Below, in pieces: positions 8,250 through 16,334 of a stretch of 64,000 nucleotides of DNA. The DNA lies in contig NC_009464.1 in NCBI RefSeq assembly GCF_000063445.1, forward strand, positions 2,604,001-2,668,000, written 5' to 3'. The position numbers and the translations under genes were made by a program. Under the pieces are notes generated by a model. It saw nothing but the letters and a program-made list of their open reading frames with translations, was not told the DNA's origin and searched no databases. This stretch comes from Methanocella arvoryzae MRE50 (lineage in GTDB: Archaea > Halobacteriota > Methanocellia > Methanocellales > Methanocellaceae). How positions within the stretch are numbered: the first letter of the stretch is position 1; the number at the start of each line of letters is the position of its first letter.

Positions 8250-8471
8250 CTATCGAGGCGGGGCCTCCCGGTAGGATTTCCACTTCTCGTAGCAGTCCTG
8301 CAGGCTGGAGCCCACACTCCTGATGTCCCCGCAGTCCTCGCATACGGCGAACTTTTTGCCTTCTTTTTCGAAGTAGATCACTTTTATCCGGCTACTGCTG
8401 CATTTCCTGCAGATCGACCCGGTGGCGACGGGTATGCAGCCTTCAGCCACATCCGATACTTGCTTATGCAT
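8250..8471 (-). CDS. Small zinc-ribbon protein, third gene of the roadblock/KaiC operon
   Basis: The 73-residue protein carries two CxxC pairs (CRKC about residues 21-24 and CEDC about 44-47) in the form of a compact zinc ribbon. After the second pair comes a basic, aromatic tail (DCYEKWKSYREAPPR). It starts 12 bases after the KaiC-like gene stops and is on the same strand, so it is the last gene of a three-gene operon. It may be an adaptor or a nucleic-acid-binding partner of the ATPase. No specific family is recognised. Confidence 0.75.
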   Translation of the reverse strand: MHKQVSDVAEGCIPVATGSICRKCSSSRIKVIYFEKEGKKFAVCEDCGDIRSVGSSLQDCYEKWKSYREAPPR

Positions 8472-8483
8472 CCGTCACGACCG

Positions 8484-9353
8484 TCACTGTGCTACTTTGT
8501 AGTCTTCGATGAGCATGTCCAGGATCTGTTCGGGCTCCATATCTCCCAGATCCGCGCGCTCCAGGTATCTCATAATATTCTTCACCTGCTCCACGTTATC
8601 CTTGTTGACCCTCATGATGGTCTCGTAGGTGCGCTGCTTGAGCTCCGGTGTGATCTTCTTCATACGCTTGCCACTCATTCCTGTGGTATCGATGACGATG
8701 CCAATGCCGAGCACGAAACGGTACGGGAAGTTGTTCTCGCTGTGCCACGATTGCCTCGACTTCTTGATCGATATCATCCGGTTGCCCATGCTCACGCTCG
8801 AAATGTGAAGTATGGTATCAGCCAGGTACATCGGGATGATCGTCTCACTGCCAGTCATTTCACCGGTCACCCCGTGTTCTTCGATAGTGCTGAGCACCGT
8901 TCCCATGCGCTTGGTTTCTTTGAACAGCTGAGAGATGAGCATGCGCTGGTCGTACTTGTTCTCGTTAGCCCAGATCACAGGCGTCAACGGATCTACGACG
9001 ATGCGGGCTTGCGAGCCTTCCCATTCGCTGACAAACCGGGGTAGCTCTTCCTTGATGAAATCTGCGAGGTCTTTGCCCGCGGCCTCCAGGAACACCAGCG
9101 AACCTTTCTCGACGTACTGCTCGATGTCTTCCCAGCCCATGTTCCGGGCCTCTTCGATGATCTGGGATCGAGGCTCTTCGAGGGTGATGTAGATCGCGTC
9201 TGATCCGTTCTCCAGCCCCTTTCGGAGGAATTGCAGAGCCATGGTCGTCTTACCTGTACCAGCCGAGCCAACGAGAATCGTGGCGGAATGCTCGTTGAAG
9301 CCTCCGTCAAGGAGGCTGTCTAAGCCTAGAATGCCAGTCTTGAGCTTTTTCAT
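8484..9353 (-). CDS. KaiC/RadA-fold signalling ATPase
   Basis: The 289-residue protein has one KaiC domain. It begins KTGILGLDSLLDGGF and has a full Walker A (GSAGTGKTTMALQF), a conserved Glu pair after strand 2 (ITLEEPRSQI), and a Walker B-like strand with VDPLTPVIWA. The region SIKKSRQSWHSENNFPYRFVLG is the typical closing part of archaeal KaiC-like proteins. A further helical tail of about 70 residues (EQVKNIMRYLERADLGDMEPEQIL) is unusual and may be the contact for the roadblock partner. The SD AAGGTGA lies before the ATG, and only 4 bases separate it from the roadblock gene. Confidence 0.88.
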   Translation of the reverse strand: MKKLKTGILGLDSLLDGGFNEHSATILVGSAGTGKTTMALQFLRKGLENGSDAIYITLEEPRSQIIEEARNMGWEDIEQYVEKGSLVFLEAAGKDLADFIKEELPRFVSEWEGSQARIVVDPLTPVIWANENKYDQRMLISQLFKETKRMGTVLSTIEEHGVTGEMTGSETIIPMYLADTILHISSVSMGNRMISIKKSRQSWHSENNFPYRFVLGIGIVIDTTGMSGKRMKKITPELKQRTYETIMRVNKDNVEQVKNIMRYLERADLGDMEPEQILDMLIEDYKVAQ

Positions 9354-9357
9354 CTGT

Positions 9358-9924
9358 TCACCTTACCATCCTGTCGATTATCTGTTCAGTGGTCACCGTA
9401 CCAAAGTGCTTTTCTATCTCTCTTAGCAGATCGTGGCTGAAGGCCCGGAACTCCTCGCGGTTTTCCCGCAAGCGACTCTCCAGTGCCTCCCGGCCCACGT
9501 CGACGTTATTCAGGTGGCTGTTGATCATGTCGGCGACAGTCTGAATTTCGAGCATTATCGAGACAACATCGAACTCTTTGTCGAGGATGCAGCCGACTAT
9601 GCCATTTTCCATACTGTATAATATGACCGACCCTTCTGTGGTCTCGAAGATGGTCCTCCGGAGCGGCACGTTTCTCATGCTCTGCATGAGCGGTGTCAGC
9701 TTCCGGACGATCTGCATGAGCGAGCTTTCTTTCTGCCTGGGGACCGCCGTGGTGGTCACCGTAGTGTCCTGGAAGACCTGAGTAACGGTCTCTCCTGTCC
9801 TGGAAATCAGAAACGCGCCGAGGACGCCTTTCCGGTCGAGCAGCCTGGTTAAGTCCTGTTCGACGTTATTTTTCCAGCTCTGTTGTGCTCTCCTCCTCAA
9901 TCTCTGGGGCTCTTCCACAGCCAA
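9358..9924 (-). CDS. Roadblock/LC7-like protein with helical tail
   Basis: The 188-residue protein contains a roadblock/LC7-like domain: LLDRKGVLGAFLISRTGETV, then a middle strand EGSVILYSMENGIVGCILD and the closing helix MLEIQTVADMIN. A charged C-terminal helical region of about 50 residues follows. Roadblock proteins in bacteria and archaea regulate small GTPases or other NTPases. Here the partner is most likely the KaiC-fold ATPase encoded 4 bases downstream. The start is a TTG at 9924 with GGAGGGAGAGG just before it; the GTG two codons later is an alternative. Confidence 0.8.
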   Translation of the reverse strand: MAVEEPQRLRRRAQQSWKNNVEQDLTRLLDRKGVLGAFLISRTGETVTQVFQDTTVTTTAVPRQKESSLMQIVRKLTPLMQSMRNVPLRRTIFETTEGSVILYSMENGIVGCILDKEFDVVSIMLEIQTVADMINSHLNNVDVGREALESRLRENREEFRAFSHDLLREIEKHFGTVTTEQIIDRMVR

Positions 9925-10057
9925 CCTCTCCCTCCTATTCGGTTGTTAATTTAATAATTATCGCATCATAAAATAAACCTTTCTGCTGCCGCAAAGATTT
10001 TTCATGATTGTCCGGAAGTTATTATAATTAGTTGAAGATATAAAAAACTATTGTCTG

Positions 10058-10250
10058 GCAGGCCACAAATCCGCTGTAAGCGCGTAAAGCCTGCCGGCCT
10101 GCAGTAGCATCATAGTTTACGGTAAAAGTGGCCTGCAGTGGCTGAAAAAAGAAGAAAGGTTCATTTTTTGCCGTGCCGCAGAGGTGGCACGGCGCTATCG
10201 CCAGCAGACAATCTGCCCATGGGAGGCTACCTGCATAGGCAGGTTACCTC
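10058..10250. ncRNA. Candidate structured RNA between two KaiC operons
   Basis: The region is rich in perfect stems: GCAGGCCAC (10058-10066) with GTGGCCTGC (10128-10136); inside it CGTAAA/TTTACG, CTGC/GCAG and CGCT/AGCG. After it come GCCGTGCC/GGCACGGC (10170-10193), GCAGA/TCTGC (10204-10216) and a 12-bp stem with mismatches (10223-10250). A TATA-like ATATAAAAA lies at 10038-10046 on the plus strand, although the spacing would put transcription start inside the first stem. It could equally be the 3' end of the KaiC message or a leader of the roadblock operon. No known family is recognised. Confidence 0.35.
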
Positions 10251-10280
10251 TCGGAAAAATATCTTCGGCCCGCTTCAGGC

Positions 10281-10976
10281 TCAGAATACCTCTGACTCCG
10301 AGTGCACGGCTATGCCTTCGTCCGTAATCTCGTAGGGTTTGATGCTCCGGGAATGCTTGTGGCGGCGCATCTTCACTACTTCTACCGCCAGCTTGACGTC
10401 CCTTAGCTGATCTGGCCTCACGTAGCGCAGGATGATCACGCCGTCTGCCACGTACTCTACGAGCCCGTACCGGCTGGAATACGCGTCGGCCCTCGAAGCT
10501 TCAGAAGTGATAAGTGCAGTGACGCCTGTTTCCTTCAGGATCGCGAAGATCTCGAACAAGTTTAGCCGTCTTTCTGCCTCGTCCGAAAACATCATCTCGA
10601 AGAGGGTGATCGAGTCGATGACCAGCCGGGTAGCCCCGAATGTCTTGATGAGCCGGGGCATTTCATTCTTGATCCGGGTCAGTGTGGTCTTGATGTCGTT
10701 GGGATCAAGTCTGATCAGGATCAGGCTGTTATTATCAATATAGGTCTGCAGGTCCCACCCATAGCCTTCAGCTGACTCGACGATCTCGGACTCCCTCTCT
10801 TCCAGGCTCATGTACACTGACTTTTCGCCGTTCTTCAGGCCGTTGACCAGGAACTGCAAGGCTAGCGTGGATTTGCCGGTGCCCATGCCTCCGACCACGA
10901 CGATCATGTGCTTTTCCGGGAAACCCCCCTGAAGCAGTTCGTCCAGCCCTTGTACTCCTGTGCTTAGTAACTTCAT
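10281..10976 (-). CDS. Single-domain KaiC-like ATPase (FlaH-sized)
   Basis: The 231-residue protein is one KaiC domain: STGVQGLDELLQGGFPEKH, Walker A GGMGTGKSTLALQF, the Glu-Glu pair MSLEERESEI, Walker B LVIDSITLFEMMF, and the closing signature MRRHKHSRSIKPYEIT. Its length matches archaellum FlaH, a KaiC-like protein that works with FlaI and FlaJ. It lies next to, but divergent from, a FlaI/FlaJ-like pair, so a similar role is possible but not proven. It follows the degenerate KaiC gene by 16 bases on the same strand, with GGGGTAGAAG before the ATG. Confidence 0.87.
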   Translation of the reverse strand: MKLLSTGVQGLDELLQGGFPEKHMIVVVGGMGTGKSTLALQFLVNGLKNGEKSVYMSLEERESEIVESAEGYGWDLQTYIDNNSLILIRLDPNDIKTTLTRIKNEMPRLIKTFGATRLVIDSITLFEMMFSDEAERRLNLFEIFAILKETGVTALITSEASRADAYSSRYGLVEYVADGVIILRYVRPDQLRDVKLAVEVVKMRRHKHSRSIKPYEITDEGIAVHSESEVF

Positions 10977-10992
10977 TCTTCTACCCCAGTTA

Positions 10993-11832
10993 TTATCTGC
11001 CTAATATCTCTTTGATGTTGGATATCTCAAACCCTCTGCTTGCCGAAACCTTCGTCTCAAAGCGTACGACGTTGTCCTCTTCCAGATATGGCATGAGCCC
11101 CCTGAATTTTTTAATATACATCATGCGCTGTCGCTGGTTGGCGCCTGTCGATTCCCAGTTGAAGACCAGGACTCCATCTGCGCAGTCCGAGACTTCCTCT
11201 TCGTTACTGCGATCGAATATGTTGGAGGTTAGCAGAGCATATATAGTAGAGTCCCACTGCTTGGACATGCGCCCTATGCCTTTCAGGAGAGACACAAAGT
11301 CTGTCCACGATACCTTATCTGCTACTGCGCTGCGCAGCACGTCTGTCAGTGAATCAATGATCACGAGGTTGTTGGGCGCATACGTATCCAGCGTCTCGAC
11401 AAGCAGTTCGTATAAAGACTTATTTTTCTGCTCTGATTTTAGCTCGCTCAGGGATCCCATGCTGCCGGTCGTCCAGGTTATGGGTACCTGTGTTCTCGCA
11501 AAGTACTTGGTTGACAGGTCGACGAAGGTCAGGGCACTATTCAGTTCTGAAGCGCTTGCTAATTTTAGAGTAGCAAAACTCTGTAAGACGTTCTCCTTGC
11601 TCTTTGTGAACGATATGTACACGATCTTCTCCGGGAGCTTCGCATCCGGCTTCGCCCTCAGGTGATCGTACTTCATCTTCGATAGCATGAGGGCGGACGA
11701 ATAGACGAACTCCTGACTGCCTGCTCCCACTTCTCCCAGGAGTAATACGAACGATCCCGCAGGGAAGCCTCCTTTAATCACCGGATCAAAGGACGTTATG
11801 CCTGTCGGAACCTTTCTATAAATCGTCTCCAT
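10993..11832 (-). CDS. Degenerate KaiC-fold protein (pseudo-ATPase)
   Basis: The 279-residue protein has the KaiC architecture: VPTGITSFDPVIKGGFPAGS, a P-loop position, the strand IVYISFTKSKEN, Walker B-like NLVIIDSLTDVL and the closing region MMYIKKFRGLMPYLEEDNVV. Its P-loop reads GEVGAGSQE, so the Walker A lysine is missing and nucleotide hydrolysis is unlikely. It is the first gene of a two-gene unit with an intact KaiC protein 16 bases downstream. An inactive/active heteromer, as seen in other P-loop pairs, is a reasonable inference. Confidence 0.85.
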   Translation of the reverse strand: METIYRKVPTGITSFDPVIKGGFPAGSFVLLLGEVGAGSQEFVYSSALMLSKMKYDHLRAKPDAKLPEKIVYISFTKSKENVLQSFATLKLASASELNSALTFVDLSTKYFARTQVPITWTTGSMGSLSELKSEQKNKSLYELLVETLDTYAPNNLVIIDSLTDVLRSAVADKVSWTDFVSLLKGIGRMSKQWDSTIYALLTSNIFDRSNEEEVSDCADGVLVFNWESTGANQRQRMMYIKKFRGLMPYLEEDNVVRFETKVSASRGFEISNIKEILGR

Positions 11833-12152
11833 ACATACCCATACCTATAGTGTTCTATAATATCTGATACTCTCTATAATACTTTCAGAGCTTATCTATT
11901 AATTCGAACCTATTTTTCCCGCTTTGATTTATATCTATGGCGTGATTGATTTAATCTTATCGTTACCTGCGGGTAATTACATAAACATAACGTAAATTGC
12001 CATTTATTTCCATTTTGGAGGATTATTTGCTTTCTAATTTACAATTACGGCAATATTTAACGATAAAGATTATATCGGATGATAATAGACTAACTTTAAT
12101 TATTTGTCAATGGGTAGGTTTCCTGAAGGTAGAGGTATTGTATGGTGTGTGT
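11833..12152. promoter_or_regulatory. AT-rich divergent promoter region between the KaiC pair and the pilus locus
   Basis: About 320 bases, clearly AT-richer than the flanking genes, separate the divergent starts. TATA-like runs appear on both strands (for example around 11850-11900 and 12050-12080). Control of both units from this shared region is likely. No clear operator palindrome was seen. Confidence 0.5.
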
Positions 12153-13847
12153 ATGAAACGGATTACGCCAGTATCTTTTTCCCTCTTCTCGTCAGCAGGA
12201 GGTGCAATTCCTGTAACGGCTGAAGAGCATAAGATCGATGATGCCGGGTCCCGGCTGAAAAAGATGCCCCTTCCGGGCAGCCCCGAGATGCCGGCATGCG
12301 CTGATGGCGCGCAAGAAAAGCCTCCGGCAAGCGTGGCGCTTAAGGACGGCATTGTCGAAGCAGAGCGCTACTGGCTGAAAGAGCCTTTCTCTTTCGCCGT
12401 TATACTCTTCGATTCCCGGACCAGGGAGTACACTTACAACGTCAACGAGCCGACACTCACTGAATTCGAGGCCGAGCTGCTGGAACGCATATATAGTGAT
12501 CTGCGCGACATCCTCATTCGCAGCGACATGGAAAAAGCAGGGTCTGATCGCTCCGGGGTTTTGCGGTCAAGGTGCGATACGCTGCTGGGCATCTACGGCA
12601 TCAAGCTGGATAATGCCTCCAGGGAGCGAATACAGTATTATCTGGAGCGCAACTACCTGGGCTATGGTAAAATCGACGCTCTGATGCAGGACAACCGTAT
12701 AGAGGACATATCCTGTAACGGTGTCGACATTCCCATCTTTCTGTTTCACCAGAAATACCAGAACATTAAAACCAATATCTCCTTCAGCGAGGCGGAGCTT
12801 AACTCCATGGTGGTTAAGCTTGCACAACGCGGGGGCCGGCATATCTCAGTTGCCATGCCCATCGTAAGCGCTGCGTTGCCGAACGGTTCCCGTATCGAAG
12901 CTACGCTCGGCCGGGAAATTACCACTCACGGCAGCTCTTTCACTATCAGGCGGTTCAGGACAGATCCGTTCACGCCGATCGACCTCCTGAACTATAACAC
13001 CATGTCCCTGGAAATCCTTGCGTACCTCTGGCTGGCCATCGAGAACAACCGGAACCTGATCTTCGCGGGCGGAACGGCCTCGGGAAAAACCTCTTCGCTC
13101 AACGCCGTATCGCAGTTCATACCTCAGAACTCCAAGGTCATCACCATAGAAGATACCCGGGAGCTGACGCTTTATCACAGCAACTGGATCGCCGGACTGA
13201 CCCGGGAGTCTCAGGTGCAGGGCAATTCCGTGGAGATCGAAATGTATGATCTGTTGCGTGCAGCTTTGCGCCAGCGCCCCGAGTACATCATCGTGGGCGA
13301 GGTGCGGGGCAAGGAAGCGCTCACACTGTTCCAGGCGATGAACACCGGCCACACGACTTACTCGACCATGCATGCGAGCTCCATTCAGGCCGTGGTCAAC
13401 CGCCTGCTGAACGATCCTATCAATGTCCCGAACATGATGCTCACCGCTCTCAACATCGTGTGTATCCAGGAGCTGGTGTTCCAGGAGGGCAAGAAGATCC
13501 GCCGGAACAAGGCTATCGTGGAGATCACCGGCGTCGATCCACGGACCAACAACCTCCGGATCAACGAGCTGTACCGGTGGAATTCGGTCGACGACACCTT
13601 CGAGGCCATGGGGGACTCCGTCGTGATGGCGGACATCATGGCCCGGCGGGGATGGGACCGCAACAGGCTTACAGAAGAGATCGCTAACCGGTGTAAAGTT
13701 CTGGACTACCTGCGTAACAAAGGCATACGTGACTATCGACACATTACTACAGCCATCAATGCCTACTATGTGATGCCCGCCGAAGTTATGGAAATGATCA
13801 GAAACGATACGTTTGCCGGCACCCTTGATGAGGGTATCAGAAGGTAA
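12153..13847 (+). CDS. Type IV pilus/archaellum-type secretion ATPase (GspE/FlaI superfamily)
   Basis: From the ATG at 12153 the product is 564 residues. The N-terminal half is variable. The ATPase half has the box RRFRTDPFTPIDLL, Walker A GGTASGKTSSLNAV (about 306), an Asp box around VITIEDTRELTLYH, Walker B-region YIIVGEVRGKEAL, and the His box NTGHTTYSTMHA. These are all hallmarks of archaeal pilus/archaellum assembly ATPases. A longer frame from a TTG at 11997 is possible but runs through AT-rich promoter-like DNA. The membrane platform gene starts 5 bases after the stop, so the two are co-translated. Confidence 0.92.
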   Translation: MKRITPVSFSLFSSAGGAIPVTAEEHKIDDAGSRLKKMPLPGSPEMPACADGAQEKPPASVALKDGIVEAERYWLKEPFSFAVILFDSRTREYTYNVNEPTLTEFEAELLERIYSDLRDILIRSDMEKAGSDRSGVLRSRCDTLLGIYGIKLDNASRERIQYYLERNYLGYGKIDALMQDNRIEDISCNGVDIPIFLFHQKYQNIKTNISFSEAELNSMVVKLAQRGGRHISVAMPIVSAALPNGSRIEATLGREITTHGSSFTIRRFRTDPFTPIDLLNYNTMSLEILAYLWLAIENNRNLIFAGGTASGKTSSLNAVSQFIPQNSKVITIEDTRELTLYHSNWIAGLTRESQVQGNSVEIEMYDLLRAALRQRPEYIIVGEVRGKEALTLFQAMNTGHTTYSTMHASSIQAVVNRLLNDPINVPNMMLTALNIVCIQELVFQEGKKIRRNKAIVEITGVDPRTNNLRINELYRWNSVDDTFEAMGDSVVMADIMARRGWDRNRLTEEIANRCKVLDYLRNKGIRDYRHITTAINAYYVMPAEVMEMIRNDTFAGTLDEGIRR

Positions 13848-13852
13848 CCCGG

Positions 13853-15811
13853 ATGGTCAGCGCTCTGAGCCCCATCGATGGTATCACATACCGGTTGTTC
13901 GGCCAATATGCAAGCAAGAACCGTCCGGCATATTACGACCTGCAGCTACACATGCAGAAGGCCAACATCCCGGTGCCGCTCGATATCTACGTGTCACGCA
14001 TGCTGTTCTTCAGCGTCCTGGGCGGGATATCGGTATCGCTGATCTGCCTGCTCACGGCGCTAATGGTAAAATTTACCTCGCCCGACGGGACTTTTGTGCC
14101 CTGGCGAGTGTCTCCTGCCGACAGCTTCCTGCTGCAAGTAATCAGCAGTGAGCTTTTCCTCATCCTCCTCATCCTTGGCGTGTCTTTTCCGGCCACCTTT
14201 TTCCTGGTTTATGTGACGTTCCGTAACTATCCTCTGTATAAGTCCAGTATAAGGCAGAGCGCTATAGATCAGATGCTGCCCCATGCGGTGACCTTTATGC
14301 ACGCGATGCGCAGCGGCGGCATGAGCCTGCTGGATATCTTCAGGGCGATCAACGAGCATCGGGAGATCTACGGCGAGGTGACCCTCGAGTTTCAGGCTGT
14401 GGTACAGGGAGTCGAACTGCTGGGCATGGACCTGATCACCTCCCTGCGGCATGCTGCAACAATAACCCCTTCCGATCACCTGAAAAACTTCTTCGAGAGC
14501 ACCGCAACTCACATGGAGAGCGGCGGAGACCTCGAGAAATTCCTGAGGACGAGGGCAGACCAGTTCCAGGCAATCGCTGTCCAGGAGCACAAGACGCTTC
14601 TGGAGCTGCTAAGCATGCTGGCGGAAGTATACGTCACTGCCTTTGTCGCCGGGCCGCTGTTCCTGATCACCATCCTGGTGTCCATGGGTATGGTGTCATC
14701 TGGCAACACCGGCCAGATCGACCTGCTGGTCTACATCGCAATTCCTCTGGGCTCAGTCATGTTCATCTGGCTGCTCATCGCTATGGGGCTGGAAAGCGAC
14801 GATACCAAAGTGATCGTTCTCAAGCGTCAGATGGACGAGTTTGCCGGAGTCACGAAGCTCCCCGGCAATCCGCAGTCCGCGCGTATCCTGAAGCTCGCGG
14901 CGCTCCGATACCGGATACGCCGATTCCTTGATGACCCGTTAAACGCTTTTGTAAACAAGCCCTACCAGATACTGTACCTGACTGTACCTATCGCTGCGTT
15001 GCTCTTTATCGGCTTAGCCTATCCCTACTTCAGCCTTCCTTACTTCAGCATGATCTCCCACGTCGACGATATCCTGCTGCTCGCTGCTGCGGTGGCAATC
15101 ATACCTTTCATCATCTGCTGGGAACTGCGCTCGAAAAAGGTCAGAAAAATGGACGCGGCCGTGCCGGAGTTCCTGAAGCGCCTCGCGTCTTTCAATGAGT
15201 CCGGGCTGACGCTGACCATGGCGATCAAAGCGCTGCTGAACTCGAACATGGGCGTGCTCAACTCCGAGATCCGGAAAATCTGGACAGATATCGAGTGGGG
15301 TGCCGATGCTAAAGAAGCGCTCATCCGCTTCGAGTACCGGGTGAACACGGCATCCATCAGAAGAGTGGTGACGCTGATCACCAAGGCCAGCGAATCCACT
15401 GGCGACATAAAGGAAACCTTGTTCATCGCGGCGGCAGATGCAGCGGCAATCCAGAGCGAGAGGGAAGAGCGGTTCCTGAACATGCTGCTATACCTGTCGA
15501 TCATCTACATCTCGTTCTTCGTGTTCCTCTACATCCTGTACACCCTGAGCACTGTATTCCTGCCAGTAGTGCCGGCTACGCCCATTAATGATCAGCTGAG
15601 CATGGCTTCGGCGGCGAGTACTGCAGCGTCATTCTCCGGAGGTATAGATGTAGAGATGTACAAGCTAATCTTTATGCATGCAGTCCTCATACAGGGCCTG
15701 TTCTCCGGGCTGGTCGCAGGCATGATGGGCGAAGGCAATGTCTACTCGGGGCTGAAACACTCGGCGGTCATGATTTTGATCGGCTATGTCGTATTCATGT
15801 TGTTCTTATAG
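13853..15811 (+). CDS. Pilus membrane platform protein with tandem T2SSF domains (FlaJ/TadC-like)
   Basis: The 652-residue protein has two copies of the T2SSF unit. Each combines a cytoplasmic helical bundle (for example MLPHAVTFMHAMRSGGMSLL and VPEFLKRLASFNESGLTLTM) with membrane helices. About eight or nine membrane segments are visible in total, including a pair at about 40-125 and a final one near the C-terminus. Tandem T2SSF architecture is typical of archaeal platform proteins such as FlaJ. It forms the inner core on which the ATPase acts. It follows the ATPase directly and precedes two pilin-like genes, so this is a complete core except for the prepilin peptidase. Confidence 0.9.
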   Translation: MVSALSPIDGITYRLFGQYASKNRPAYYDLQLHMQKANIPVPLDIYVSRMLFFSVLGGISVSLICLLTALMVKFTSPDGTFVPWRVSPADSFLLQVISSELFLILLILGVSFPATFFLVYVTFRNYPLYKSSIRQSAIDQMLPHAVTFMHAMRSGGMSLLDIFRAINEHREIYGEVTLEFQAVVQGVELLGMDLITSLRHAATITPSDHLKNFFESTATHMESGGDLEKFLRTRADQFQAIAVQEHKTLLELLSMLAEVYVTAFVAGPLFLITILVSMGMVSSGNTGQIDLLVYIAIPLGSVMFIWLLIAMGLESDDTKVIVLKRQMDEFAGVTKLPGNPQSARILKLAALRYRIRRFLDDPLNAFVNKPYQILYLTVPIAALLFIGLAYPYFSLPYFSMISHVDDILLLAAAVAIIPFIICWELRSKKVRKMDAAVPEFLKRLASFNESGLTLTMAIKALLNSNMGVLNSEIRKIWTDIEWGADAKEALIRFEYRVNTASIRRVVTLITKASESTGDIKETLFIAAADAAAIQSEREERFLNMLLYLSIIYISFFVFLYILYTLSTVFLPVVPATPINDQLSMASAASTAASFSGGIDVEMYKLIFMHAVLIQGLFSGLVAGMMGEGNVYSGLKHSAVMILIGYVVFMLFL

Positions 15812-15822
15812 GTTGGTGGGCT

Positions 15823-16254
15823 ATGCTACGGAACGGAAAAACTGAGGGAAAATCGGACGGGGCGGCATCCGAAGTTATCGGCGAAATGATGATGCTCGTA
15901 ATCACAGTCGTAATCTTCATCATCCTGATCGCGGCAGTGAGCACTATCATCACCAAGCCGAAGAACGAGATCATCCATATGGACGCGCATGCGGTGAACG
16001 ATACGATCCTGGCCATCCGTCATACCGGGGGCGATACGATCACCTACGGCCAGATCGCCGTAGTCATCAACAGTCAAGTAATACTCGCGACGGCATCAGA
16101 TACGAATGGGAACGGCAGGTGGGATCTTGGGGAGAACCTGTATCTCAGGAATGTGGATACCCGGCAGAGGATGAGCATCATGGTCTACAATAGCATGACT
16201 AACCATGTCCTGGGCGATTTCACCATCGATACCATGCCCGAGATGGTGAGGTGA
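15823..16254 (+). CDS. Archaeal type IV pilin-like protein
   Basis: The 143-residue protein begins with a charged leader (MLRNGKTEGKSDGAA). It then has SEVIGEMMMLVITVVIFIILI, the archaeal pilin N-terminal motif with a Val-Ile-Gly followed by a hydrophobic helix. A small globular domain follows, with a Ca-like loop DTNGNGRWDLGE (Asp/Asn rich). The leader and helix suggest cleavage by a class III prepilin peptidase, not encoded here. It starts 11 bases after the platform gene. It is probably a pilus subunit or minor pilin. Confidence 0.85.
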   Translation: MLRNGKTEGKSDGAASEVIGEMMMLVITVVIFIILIAAVSTIITKPKNEIIHMDAHAVNDTILAIRHTGGDTITYGQIAVVINSQVILATASDTNGNGRWDLGENLYLRNVDTRQRMSIMVYNSMTNHVLGDFTIDTMPEMVR

Positions 16255-16334
16255 ATCTTAATGGACGACAATCTGACGAATAAAATTACACTGTATAAAC
16301 CGTCCGATATCAGCCCTGACTTAAAGGTGATATC

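Noticed and set aside
10138-10335. A 65-codon plus-strand frame after the 231-residue KaiC gene.
   Set aside because: It reads through several hairpins and overlaps the real gene end on the other strand, with no protein signature.
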